64,000 nucleotides of DNA. Origin: Pseudomonas resinovorans NBRC 106553. Lineage in GTDB: Bacteria > Pseudomonadota > Gammaproteobacteria > Pseudomonadales > Pseudomonadaceae. Shown here piece after piece: positions 18,672 through 30,775 of the stretch. Position numbers and translations under genes: made by a program. The DNA lies in contig NC_021499.1 in assembly GCF_000412695.1 (NCBI RefSeq), positions 2,294,001-2,358,000 on the forward strand, written 5' to 3'. The notes beneath the pieces are model-generated. The model had not been told where the DNA came from. It ran no database searches and saw nothing but the letters and a program-made list of their open reading frames with translations. Every line of letters begins with the position of its first letter. Within the stretch, counting starts at the first letter, position 1.

Positions 18672-19190
18672 ATGGCCCATGAGCTGTATACCCGCACGAA
18701 CCAGAAACTCTTCTTCGCCGGTCTGTCGCTGGAGTCCTGGCGCAAGGCGGAGGAGGGGCGGGCGATGAACGCCCAGGCACTGGTGCAAGCCGAGCGCGAG
18801 GCTTCGCTCTTCCACCTCTACGGCGCGACGCTCGGCCTGTGCCATGAAATCGCCGGCTATTACCGCCTGCCCGAGGCGAATGCCCCGCGCGTGGAGCTGC
18901 TGCTGACGGCAGATGTGCTGGCGATGGCGCCCAGTCCGGAGCTCGCCGAGTTGGTGGAGTTGGCCCAGCAGCGTGAAACCTGGTTGGCCGAGTTGCTGGC
19001 CGCCTATGGCGCGTTGTTCCAGCCGCCGCAGGCGCCCAAGCAAGCCAAGGTTGACCCGACCCTGCCGCTGATTGTGGCGGTCAGTGTGGACGAGGATGCG
19101 GCTCCGCTGTCGCGGGAGACGCTGGAGTCCTGGCGGCAGAACCTGAAATCCCTGGCCTTGCGCTTCCGAGAAACCCTCAGCGAGTGCTGA
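18672..19190 (+). CDS. Conserved protein of the DUF6586 type, unknown function
   Basis: A 172-residue soluble, helical protein starting MAHELYTRTNQKLFFAGLSLE. No signal peptide, membrane segment or catalytic motif is visible. It is a conserved neighbour of topA in Pseudomonas (from memory). ATG at 18672 follows TGGAGGGC. Alternative in-frame start at 18627 lacks a ribosome site. Confidence 0.78.
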   Translation: MAHELYTRTNQKLFFAGLSLESWRKAEEGRAMNAQALVQAEREASLFHLYGATLGLCHEIAGYYRLPEANAPRVELLLTADVLAMAPSPELAELVELAQQRETWLAELLAAYGALFQPPQAPKQAKVDPTLPLIVAVSVDEDAAPLSRETLESWRQNLKSLALRFRETLSEC

Positions 19191-19261
19191 TTTGATCGAC
19201 GGACTAGGGCGTGATGGCGGCTCGCTGCTACAATGGCCGCCTTTCGTGGAGAGCTGAATCT

Positions 19262-19495
19262 ATGCCTACGTCCTTTCTGGAAATAGTCGAACTGCCTGAT
19301 GGGCGCATTATCCTGCGCCGGGCCGAGGACGAGGAGGCGTTGGTAACGCTGGACTTTTCCGCTGATGCCAAGGCGTTTCTTCAAGGGCATCACCTGGAAG
19401 TCGCCAAAGCCATGCTGAACGTTGGTGTGCAGATGGCCGGCCGCCTGGCCGAGGGTGATATGGACCACCAGGAAGGTCCGCGCGTTCTGCATTGA
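19262..19495 (+). CDS. Small conserved protein, unknown function
   Basis: A 77-residue soluble acidic protein: PTSFLEIVELPDGRIILRRAEDEE, then a helical part. Conserved between topA and sulA in pseudomonads (from memory). The start at 19262 is preceded by GTGGAGAG. No motif indicates a function. It is convergent with sulA. Confidence 0.75.
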   Translation: MPTSFLEIVELPDGRIILRRAEDEEALVTLDFSADAKAFLQGHHLEVAKAMLNVGVQMAGRLAEGDMDHQEGPRVLH

Positions 19496-19576
19496 GGTTC
19501 GTAGCCGAATCCTGCACTGATTCGGTTACAGGCTGATGTCTCAGGGGCCAGGCCAGCGCCCGGCGCCCGCTTCCTC

Positions 19577-20053
19577 TCAACCCAGCAGAATGTTCAGGCT
19601 TTGCGCGCCGCCCTGGCGTGCCGCTTGGGCTAGCTGGCGTTTGGCTTTCTGCCCCAGCTGCAACCAGCTGACCACCGTATGGCTGCGGCCCAGGCGGAGC
19701 GCTTCGCAGGTCAGTTCCAGCGCACTTTGTTCGCCTCGCGGTTGCAGGATCAGGATGCGTTCGCGGTTGAGGCCGGAGTCGCGCAGCCAGTCGCGGGTCA
19801 GGCCCGCCGGGGCGCCGATCAGCGTCAGCCAGCGTGCATCCTGTTCTTCACTCAGTTCCCGCAGCACGGAAGCCAGCAGGTTACGGCAGTGCCCGGTGGC
19901 GCCGCGCAGCGAGAGCTCGCTGAAGGCTTCCGGTTCTTCCGGGCGGGGTTCTTCCACCACGTCGGTCAGCATCGGCACAACGGCGGGGTTGGCCAGGATG
20001 GCATCGTGGAACAGCGGGAGCTGCGAACGACCAAGGGACTGCGGGAACTGCAT
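19577..20053 (-). CDS. sulA: SOS-induced cell division inhibitor SulA
   Basis: A 158-residue SulA-family protein (RecA-like fold without ATP site) that blocks FtsZ polymerisation during DNA damage. Family segments include RWLTLIGAPAGLTRDWLRDSGLN and RILILQP, and SHTVVSWL near the end. It starts 10 bp after the lexA stop, so it is the second gene of the lexA-sulA operon and shares the LexA boxes at 20685-20719. This pairing is the normal pseudomonad arrangement, unlike E. coli where sulA is separate. Confidence 0.93.
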   Translation of the reverse strand: MQFPQSLGRSQLPLFHDAILANPAVVPMLTDVVEEPRPEEPEAFSELSLRGATGHCRNLLASVLRELSEEQDARWLTLIGAPAGLTRDWLRDSGLNRERILILQPRGEQSALELTCEALRLGRSHTVVSWLQLGQKAKRQLAQAARQGGAQSLNILLG

Positions 20054-20063
20054 AAGGCCTCCT

Positions 20064-20675
20064 TTAGCGGCGGATCACGCCGACACTCAAACCTTCGATC
20101 ACCATGTCCTGTTCATCCAGGTTCACTTCGATTGGGGCGAACTCGGTGTTCTCGGCAATCAGCCATACCTTGTCGCCCTCTCGCTTGAAACGCTTGACCG
20201 TCACTTCGTCGCCCAGGCGCGCCACCACGATCTGGCCGTTGCGGGCCTCGCGGGTGCTGTGCACGGCGAGCAGGTCACCGTCGAAAATGCCGATGTCCTT
20301 CATCGACATGCCGCGAACGCGCAGCAGGTAGTCGGCACGGGGATGGAAGAACTCGGGGTTGATGCGGCAGGATTCCTCGATGTTCTGCTGGGCGAGGATG
20401 GGGGCGCCGGCGGCGACCCGGCCGATCACCGGCAGGCCGTCTACTTCATGGCCGCCGGGTTCGAAGCCTGGGATACGGATGCCGCGGGATGCGCCCGGGG
20501 TCATCTCGATAGCACCCTTGCGTGCCAGGGCCTTCAGATGCTCCTCGGCGGCGTTGGGTGACTTGAAGCCGAGCTCCTGGGCGATCTCGGCGCGGGTCGG
20601 GGGGAAGCCGTTGTCTTCAAGGCAGCGCTTGATGAATGCGAGAATCTCGGCTTGGCGGGGCGTCAGTTTCAGCAT
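20064..20675 (-). CDS. lexA: LexA repressor
   Basis: A 203-residue SOS repressor. The N-terminal winged helix covers about residues 1-65 ([39 protein letters not shown] as recognition region). The autocleavage bond is A89-G90 in RVAAGAPIL, with catalytic S124 in RGMSMKD and K161 in TVKRF. Start at 20675 gives MLKLTPRQ; the frame is open further upstream but would run through its own operators. It represses itself and sulA. Confidence 0.97.
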   Translation of the reverse strand: MLKLTPRQAEILAFIKRCLEDNGFPPTRAEIAQELGFKSPNAAEEHLKALARKGAIEMTPGASRGIRIPGFEPGGHEVDGLPVIGRVAAGAPILAQQNIEESCRINPEFFHPRADYLLRVRGMSMKDIGIFDGDLLAVHSTREARNGQIVVARLGDEVTVKRFKREGDKVWLIAENTEFAPIEVNLDEQDMVIEGLSVGVIRR

Positions 20676-20684
20676 GGCGGCGCT

Positions 20685-20700
20685 CTGTTTTTTTATACAG
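20685..20700 (-). promoter_or_regulatory. LexA box 1 of lexA-sulA
   Basis: CTGTTTTTTTATACAG fits the CTGT-N8-ACAG SOS consensus exactly. It lies 9 bp upstream of the lexA start codon, a typical autorepression position. Confidence 0.92.
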
Positions 20701-20703
20701 TGA

Positions 20704-20719
20704 CTGGGATTATATACAG
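20704..20719 (-). promoter_or_regulatory. LexA box 2 of lexA-sulA
   Basis: CTGGGATTATATACAG has one mismatch (CTGG for CTGT) to CTGT-N8-ACAG. It is 3 bp from box 1, so two LexA dimers could bind side by side. Confidence 0.8.
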
Positions 20720-20827
20720 TGATCCGGTCTTGGCAACGCTTCTTTTTCGGCGCTCGCGCATTCGTGGCCGAGACAGGGCGCTGTGCCTGGCGAGATGACC
20801 GTTGCGTCAGATAATGGTGTGTGCGGC

Positions 20828-20857
20828 TTGACAAACGGTCCGGCTGAAACGTATGTT
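20828..20857 (+). promoter_or_regulatory. Probable psrA promoter
   Basis: TTGACA (20828-20833) and TATGTT (20852-20857) with an 18-bp spacer fit a sigma70 promoter. The -10 element lies inside the PsrA palindrome, which fits autorepression. Confidence 0.6.
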
Positions 20858-20872
20858 TCAAACAAGTGTTTG
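20846..20872 (+). promoter_or_regulatory. Twin PsrA operators
   Basis: Two adjoining palindromes, GAAACGTATGTTTC (20846-20859) and CAAACAAGTGTTTG (20859-20872), each fit the G/C-AAAC-N4-GTTTG/C form known for PsrA. They share base 20859 and end 15 bp before the psrA start. Confidence 0.85.
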
Positions 20873-20887
20873 TCAGGTGGAGGAGCC

Positions 20888-21595
20888 ATGGCCCAGTCGG
20901 AAACCGTTGAACGCATTCTGGATGCTGCGGAACAGCTGTTCGCGGAAAAAGGCTTCGCCGAGACTTCGCTGCGTCTGATCACCAGCAAGGCCGGGGTCAA
21001 CCTGGCGGCGGTGAACTACCACTTCGGCTCGAAGAAGGCCCTGATCCAGGCGGTCTTCTCGCGCTTCCTCGGGCCTTTCTGCCAGAGCCTGGAGCGCGAA
21101 CTCGATCGTCGCCAGGGCAAGGCCGAGAGCAAGGCCAGCCTCGAGGAACTGCTGGAGATGCTCGTCGAGCAGGCGCTGGCGGTTAAGCCCCGGAGCGGCA
21201 ACGACCTGTCGATCTTCATGCGCTTGCTCGGTCTCGCATTCAGTCAGAGCCAGGGTCACTTGCGCAAGTACCTCGAAGAGGTTTACGGCAAGGTGTTCCG
21301 CCGTTACATGCTGCTGGTGAACGAGTCCGCGCCCAGGGTGCCGCCGCTCGAGCTGTTCTGGCGGGTGCATTTCATGCTCGGCGCCGCGGCCTTCAGCATG
21401 TCCGGCATCAAGGCGCTGCGCGCGATGGCCGAGACCGACTTCGGCGTGAACACCTCCATCGAACAGGTGATGCGCCTGATGGTGCCATTCCTGGCCGCCG
21501 GCATGCGCGCCGAAACCGGCCTGACCGACGAAGCCCTGGCCGGCGCGGTGCTCAAACCTCGCAACAAGGCCCCGGCCGTACCTGCCAAGGCATAA
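20888..21595 (+). CDS. psrA: TetR-family regulator PsrA
   Basis: A 235-residue TetR-family regulator. The N-terminal helix-turn-helix is in [20 protein letters not shown]...[13 protein letters not shown] (about 9-55); the rest is a ligand domain that binds long-chain fatty acids in studied PsrA. In Pseudomonas it represses fatty-acid oxidation genes and activates rpoS. The start at 20888 follows GGTGGAGGAGC and twin operators. It is divergent from lexA, and fadBA lies 7 kb away on the same strand. Confidence 0.92.
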   Translation: MAQSETVERILDAAEQLFAEKGFAETSLRLITSKAGVNLAAVNYHFGSKKALIQAVFSRFLGPFCQSLERELDRRQGKAESKASLEELLEMLVEQALAVKPRSGNDLSIFMRLLGLAFSQSQGHLRKYLEEVYGKVFRRYMLLVNESAPRVPPLELFWRVHFMLGAAAFSMSGIKALRAMAETDFGVNTSIEQVMRLMVPFLAAGMRAETGLTDEALAGAVLKPRNKAPAVPAKA

Positions 21596-21639
21596 AACCA
21601 TATGGGCGCAGGCTGCCTGATCGGCTAAGCTTGCGGCCC

Positions 21640-22164
21640 ATGCAAAACCTCGATCTCCTGCATATCTCCATTGCCGACCAGCAGCTCTATGGCTTCGCCG
21701 ACGGGCAGCTGGTGTTGCGCGTGTCCGTGTCCACCGCCCTGAACGGTGCCGGTGAAACCAATGGCTCCAATTGCACCCCCCGTGGCCTGCACCAGGTCCG
21801 TGCGCGGATCGGCGAGGGACTACCTCGTGGCGCCGTGCTGCGTGGCCGGCGCTGGACCGGCGAAGTGTGGAACGCCGAGCTGCATGCGCAGTTCCCGGGG
21901 CGCGACTGGATACTCACGCGCATCCTCTGGCTCAGTGGCTGCGAGCCCGGCCGCAACCGCCTCGGCAAGGTGGACAGCTTCCGCCGCTACATCTACCTGC
22001 ACGGCACACCGGATACCGAGCCCATGGGCGTGCCCCGTTCCCACGGTTGCATTCGTCTGCGCAATGCCGATGTGCTGGAACTCTTCGAGCGCGTGCCCGT
22101 CCACTGTGCGGTACGCATAGACGAAGCGCCTTGCCCGGTCTGGGCCGCGACTCAACTCTCTTAA
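21640..22164 (+). CDS. L,D-transpeptidase (YkuD/ErfK domain), no signal peptide visible
   Basis: A 174-residue protein that is nearly all YkuD domain. The active-site motif SHGCIRL has catalytic C137, with H121 in YLHGT upstream. YkuD enzymes cross-link peptidoglycan or attach lipoproteins in the periplasm, but no signal peptide or membrane helix is seen before the domain (MQNLDLLHISIADQQLYGF). Either export uses another route or the protein acts in the cytoplasm; this is open. It starts 9 bp before nagZ begins to follow, so it may be co-transcribed with nagZ and mtnP. Confidence 0.85.
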   Translation: MQNLDLLHISIADQQLYGFADGQLVLRVSVSTALNGAGETNGSNCTPRGLHQVRARIGEGLPRGAVLRGRRWTGEVWNAELHAQFPGRDWILTRILWLSGCEPGRNRLGKVDSFRRYIYLHGTPDTEPMGVPRSHGCIRLRNADVLELFERVPVHCAVRIDEAPCPVWAATQLS

Positions 22165-22173
22165 GGATTTTTC

Positions 22174-23172
22174 ATGCAAGGTTCTCTGATGCTGGATATC
22201 GGCGGCACCTGGCTGACCGCCGAGGATCGGCAGATCCTCCGTCAGCCGGAAGTCGCCGGCCTGATCATCTTCGCCCGTAACATCGAGAGCCCGCGCCAGG
22301 TGCGCGAGCTCTGCGCGTCAATTCGCGCCGTGCGTCCCGACCTGATCCTCGCCGTGGACCAGGAAGGCGGTCGCGTGCAGCGCCTGCGCCAGGGCTTCCT
22401 GCGCCTGCCGGCCATGCGCGCCCTGGCCGATAACGACAACGCCGAGGCGCTGGCCGAGCAGTGCGGTTGGCTGATGGCCACCGAGGTGCTGGCGGTAGGG
22501 CTGGACATCAGCTTCGCGCCGGTCCTGGACCTCGACCACCAGCGCAGTGCGGTGGTGGGCAGTCGTGCTTTCGAGGGTGATCCGGCGCGCGCCACGGCGT
22601 TGGCCGGTGCCTTCATTCGCGGGCTCCGCCAGGCCGGCATGGCCGCCACGGGCAAGCATTTTCCCGGTCATGGTTGGGCGGAGGCGGACTCCCACGTCGC
22701 CATTCCCACCGACGAGCGCAGCCTGGAGCAGATCCGCAGCAGCGACCTGGTTCCCTTCGCCCGCCTGGCCCCCGAGCTGGACGGCATGATGCCGGCTCAC
22801 GTCATCTACCCGCAGGTGGACAACCAGCCTGCCGGCTTCTCCCGTCGCTGGCTGCAGGACATCCTGCGCGGCGAACTGAAATACTCCGGCGTCATCTTCA
22901 GCGATGACCTGTCCATGGCCGGCGCCCACGTGGTGGGTGATGCCGCCGAGCGCATCGAAGCGGCGCTGCGTGCCGGCTGCGACATGGGCCTGGTCTGCAA
23001 TGACCGCGCCGCCGCCGAGTTGGCCCTGGAGCGCTTGCAGCGCCTGGGCGCCACGCCGCCACAGAGCCTTGCGCGGATGCGCCGCCGCGCGTTCCCCGGC
23101 ATCGAATACCGCCAGGAACCCCGCTGGCTGCAGGCCGTCGCGGCCCTGCGCGAAGCCCAGCTGATCGATTGA
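22174..23172 (+). CDS. nagZ: Beta-N-acetylhexosaminidase NagZ
   Basis: A 332-residue GH3 enzyme that removes GlcNAc from anhydro-muropeptides in the cytoplasm during peptidoglycan recycling; its products induce AmpC in species with AmpR. The family motif KHFPGHG (about 163-169) carries the histidine acting as acid/base, and the nucleophile aspartate is in SDDLSMAGA (about 245). The length matches the family. It lies 9 bp after the L,D-transpeptidase gene. ATG follows AAGGATTTTTC. Confidence 0.96.
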   Translation: MQGSLMLDIGGTWLTAEDRQILRQPEVAGLIIFARNIESPRQVRELCASIRAVRPDLILAVDQEGGRVQRLRQGFLRLPAMRALADNDNAEALAEQCGWLMATEVLAVGLDISFAPVLDLDHQRSAVVGSRAFEGDPARATALAGAFIRGLRQAGMAATGKHFPGHGWAEADSHVAIPTDERSLEQIRSSDLVPFARLAPELDGMMPAHVIYPQVDNQPAGFSRRWLQDILRGELKYSGVIFSDDLSMAGAHVVGDAAERIEAALRAGCDMGLVCNDRAAAELALERLQRLGATPPQSLARMRRRAFPGIEYRQEPRWLQAVAALREAQLID

Positions 23173-23919
<747 letters not shown>

Positions 23920-23946
23920 TTCGGTTTTTCCGGAGGGCTTGGGGCT

Positions 23947-23975
23947 TGTAGGAGCGAGCAGAGCCCGCTCCTACA
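23947..23975. repeat. Short REP-type palindrome (TGTAGGAGCG family)
   Basis: A 29-bp palindrome with arms TGTAGGAGCG and CGCTCCTACA around a short GC-rich loop. It sits between the convergent genes mtnP and the helicase gene, where it may also act as a transcription barrier. Confidence 0.8.
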
Positions 23976-23984
23976 GGTCCGTAC

Positions 23985-26618
23985 TCAGGCCAGGCGCGGC
24001 AGGGGGGCAAAAAGGGCGTCTATGTCTTCTTCCTGCAGGCGCCAGTCTTCCTTCTCGCGGCCGTCGAGAATGCCCCGCGCCAGTGCGGCCTTCTGCCCCT
24101 GCAATTGCTGGATCTTCTCTTCCACGGTGCCCCGCGAAATCATCCGGTAGACGAACACCGGCTTGTCCTGGCCGATGCGATAGGCGCGGTCGGTGGCCTG
24201 GCGTTCCACCGCCGGGTTCCACCAGGGGTCGTAGTGGATCACGGTGTCGGCGGCGGTCAGGTTGAGGCCGGTGCCGCCGGCTTTCAGGCTGATCAGGAAC
24301 AGCGGCACTTCGCCGGCCTGGAAGCGTTGTACCGGCGTGCGCCGGTCGCGGGTGTCGCCGGTGATCTGCACGTACTCGATGGCGCGCTTGCGCAGTTCGT
24401 CCTCGATCAACGCCAGCATGCTGGTGAACTGCGAGAACAGCAGCACCTTGCGCCCCTCGGCGATCAGTTCCTCGAGCATTTCCATCAGGCTGTCCAGCTT
24501 GCCCGAACTGCTTCCGCGAGGAGGGCGGGCGCCACGGTCCTCGATCAGTCGCGTGTCGCAACAGACCTGGCGCAGCTTGAGCAACGCCTCGAGGATGACG
24601 ATCTGGCTGCGCGCCAGGCCCTTGCGGTCGATTTCCTCGCGCACCTTGTGGTCCATGGCCAGCCGCACCGTCTCGTAGAGGTCGCGTTGGCGATCGCTGA
24701 GTTCCACCCACTGGGTGATCTCGGTCTTCGCCGGCAGCTCGGTGGCCACCGCTTCCTTGCTGCGGCGCAGGAGGAAGGGCTTGAGGCGGGCGTTGAGGTG
24801 CGCCAGGCGAGTCGCGTCGCCGTGCTTCTCGATCGGGTTGCGGTAGTTGCGCAGGAAGCCCTGGCTGTCGCCCAGCCAGCCCGGCATGAGGAAGTGGAAC
24901 AGCGACCAGAGTTCGCCCAGGTGGTTCTCCAGTGGGGTGCCGGTCAGGCACAGGCGCTGCCGCGCTTCCAGTTGGCGTACCGCCTGGGCTGCCTTGCTGG
25001 TGGGGTTCTTGATGTACTGCGCCTCGTCGAGGATCAGCAGGTGCAGCGGCAGTTCGCGGAACTGCTCCAGGTCGCGGGGGAGCAGGGCGTAGGTGGTCAG
25101 CAGGAGGTCATGCTCGGCCATGCGCTCGAAGGCCTTCTTGCGCCCCGGGCCGTGCAGGGCGAGCACCCGCAGGGCCGGCGCGAAGCGTGCGGTTTCGTCC
25201 AGCCAGTTCGGGATCAGGCTGGTGGGCATTACCACCAGGGCCGGGCGGTCCAGGCGGCCGGCTTCCTTTTCCAGTAGCAGGTGGGCCAGGGTTTGCAGCG
25301 TCTTGCCCAGGCCCATGTCGTCGCCCAGTATCCCGCCAGCGCCGACCTCCCGCAGGGTCTGCAGCCAGGCGAGGCCTTCCAGCTGGTAGTGTCGGAGTTC
25401 GGCGTTGAGGCCTTTGGGCGGGTTGATCACCGTCTTGCCGCCATCGCGCAGCTTGCGCGCCATTTCGCGCACTTGCTCGCCACCCTGCCAGTTCAGGTCC
25501 AGGCCTTCCAGCTGGCTCAGGCGCGCGGCGTCCGGACGGGAAAGGCGCAGGCTCTGGGTCGGGTCCTGGTCGCTATGGTAGAGCTCGCCCAGGGTGGTCA
25601 ATACCGGTTTGAGGCGGGAAAACGGCAGCATCACCTGCAAGGGGCGGCCGTCGATTGCGCGGGTGGCGTCCAGTTGCAGGCGCAGTTGCTCGTCGTCCTT
25701 GCGCCGCTGCAGGTGCTGCGGGTTGAGCAGTTCGGGGTTGCGCTGGATCAGGCGCAACAGCACCGGCAAAAGGCTGATGCGGCGACCTTCGACCACAATG
25801 CCCAGCTCCAGGTCGAACCATTCGCGGCCTGGCGCTTCCTCCACCTCGGCGTACCAGCCTTCCACTTGGGTCAGGTCGAACTGGAAGCCCGGGCGGATAT
25901 CGATCTGCCAGCCCTGTTCGCGCAGGGTCGGCAACTGCTCGCGCATGAAGTGGAGCCAGTGCTCGTCGCTGGGCAGCTCGAACATCTCGGCGCTGTTGGC
26001 CGGTAGCGCCAGGCTTTGCCGCAGGGCTTCCTTGAAACCCAGCTGGCGCAAGGTGTCGCGCCAGGCCTGTTCGGCTTTCGGCTGGCGGGCGATGGCCAGG
26101 CGTTCACCCTTGACGCGGTGATGCACACGCTCCGGTTTGGCCGTCTTGCCGTGGATCTGGGCGCCGCCGTAGTCGAACAGTAGCCCTGCGCGGTGCTGCT
26201 GGCTGCCCACCATGCGCCCGCTGCGCAGGTCGTACTGGCTCTGGGCGTGGCTGCCGAGGATCAGTTGCGGAACCGGCTGCAGGTCGTCGACCTGGCGCTC
26301 GCTGAACGGCATGGGAACCTGCCAGCCGGTCGGCGGCAGGGCCAGCAGGTGCGCGATGGCGGCGACGCAGTGCTTGCAGTTGAAGTTCACCGGGCAGCTG
26401 CAACGGCCGACCACGCCCAGGCCCTTGGGCGCCAGGCGGATCAGTTGGGTGTAGAAGTGGCCTTCGGAGCCTTCGCAGCTGGTTTCGATGGCCTTGTCAC
26501 TAAGGCTGAGCAGGCGCACGCGGTCCTGCGAGGCGTAGGCCAGTCCCCGGGAGAGGGCGCCCGGGTCGAAGTCCAGGCGCCAGTCCAGTTCCCTCAGCTG
26601 TTCGAGCAGGGTGTTCAT
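23985..26618 (-). CDS. SWIM zinc-finger SNF2-family helicase
   Basis: An 877-residue protein. A SWIM finger (CSCPVNFNCKHC, about residues 73-84) is followed by an SNF2 helicase core: Walker A in DDMGLGKTLQTLAH, DEAQ box in LILDEAQYIKN, and helicase C motifs LLFSQFTSML and QATDRAYRIGQDKPVFVYR. Such proteins translocate on double-stranded DNA or remodel RNA polymerase complexes (RapA is a relative); the exact role is not known. It starts 6 bp after the CsiV-like gene stop, so both genes and possibly mfd form one operon. Confidence 0.93.
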   Translation of the reverse strand: MNTLLEQLRELDWRLDFDPGALSRGLAYASQDRVRLLSLSDKAIETSCEGSEGHFYTQLIRLAPKGLGVVGRCSCPVNFNCKHCVAAIAHLLALPPTGWQVPMPFSERQVDDLQPVPQLILGSHAQSQYDLRSGRMVGSQQHRAGLLFDYGGAQIHGKTAKPERVHHRVKGERLAIARQPKAEQAWRDTLRQLGFKEALRQSLALPANSAEMFELPSDEHWLHFMREQLPTLREQGWQIDIRPGFQFDLTQVEGWYAEVEEAPGREWFDLELGIVVEGRRISLLPVLLRLIQRNPELLNPQHLQRRKDDEQLRLQLDATRAIDGRPLQVMLPFSRLKPVLTTLGELYHSDQDPTQSLRLSRPDAARLSQLEGLDLNWQGGEQVREMARKLRDGGKTVINPPKGLNAELRHYQLEGLAWLQTLREVGAGGILGDDMGLGKTLQTLAHLLLEKEAGRLDRPALVVMPTSLIPNWLDETARFAPALRVLALHGPGRKKAFERMAEHDLLLTTYALLPRDLEQFRELPLHLLILDEAQYIKNPTSKAAQAVRQLEARQRLCLTGTPLENHLGELWSLFHFLMPGWLGDSQGFLRNYRNPIEKHGDATRLAHLNARLKPFLLRRSKEAVATELPAKTEITQWVELSDRQRDLYETVRLAMDHKVREEIDRKGLARSQIVILEALLKLRQVCCDTRLIEDRGARPPRGSSSGKLDSLMEMLEELIAEGRKVLLFSQFTSMLALIEDELRKRAIEYVQITGDTRDRRTPVQRFQAGEVPLFLISLKAGGTGLNLTAADTVIHYDPWWNPAVERQATDRAYRIGQDKPVFVYRMISRGTVEEKIQQLQGQKAALARGILDGREKEDWRLQEEDIDALFAPLPRLA

Positions 26619-26624
26619 GACGCG

Positions 26625-27146
26625 TTAGAGCGGGCTGATGCGGATCAGGACGCCCAGGTTGCCGTGGTCGAGGTAAGTCAGCTCGCCGTTCTTCAGGCGG
26701 GTTCCCTGGCGCAGGCGCTCGCTGCCGTTCATCAGACCGCTGCCATCGAACTGGTTGATCCAGAAGTCGGCCTGGGCGTCGATGCTGCGATCGAGGGTGA
26801 GGGCCAGGGTGCCTTCCACCGGGAAGTGGCCGAGCTGTTGCTCGCCGGCGCTCACCGCGACCTTGCTGGGGATGGCGGAGAGGTTCTGCGACCAGGCCTT
26901 GTGCAGCAGTACCTCGTAGCCGGCGTTGGGGCTGAGCTTGGCCGCTTCGCCATCCAGGGCGGTGGCGCGCTCGCTGCCGGAGATGGATTGGCTGCCGGCC
27001 GCCCAGTCGTCCGGCGCCGGTTGGCTGGCGGGGGCGGGGTTGCCGGCCTGGCGGAAGATGATCATCTCCACCGAATAGAGGCCGTCGGCGAAAGCAGCCG
27101 GGGCCAGCAGGGCGAGCAACAGGGCGAAGTTACGGATGGCGCGCAT
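26625..27146 (-). CDS. CsiV family protein (secreted)
   Basis: A 173-residue protein with a signal peptide (MRAIRNFALLLALLAPAAFA, cleavage before DG). The mature part begins LYSVEMIIFRQ, the start of the CsiV family. CsiV of Shewanella/Vibrio supports the peptidoglycan-binding role of the muralytic regulator; here the role is inferred by family. ATG at 27144-27146 follows AAGGAAC. It is followed 6 bp later by the SNF2 helicase and preceded 35 bp upstream by mfd. Confidence 0.82.
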   Translation of the reverse strand: MRAIRNFALLLALLAPAAFADGLYSVEMIIFRQAGNPAPASQPAPDDWAAGSQSISGSERATALDGEAAKLSPNAGYEVLLHKAWSQNLSAIPSKVAVSAGEQQLGHFPVEGTLALTLDRSIDAQADFWINQFDGSGLMNGSERLRQGTRLKNGELTYLDHGNLGVLIRISPL

Positions 27147-27181
27147 GGGTTGTTCCTTGGTATGGGCAATCATTCCGCAGA

Positions 27182-30628
<3,447 letters not shown>

Positions 30629-30775
30629 GGTGGCTCCGGTCGAAAAAGATCGGCGGATTGTAACTATCCCGACTAGCGGATGTCAGTGTTGAGGCTGCTG
30701 CTGATTGCCGGCGCCTGCGTGCGCCGTCATAATGTAGCCCCTTTTTTCATCCCCTACATGTGGAAGGTACTGCCC

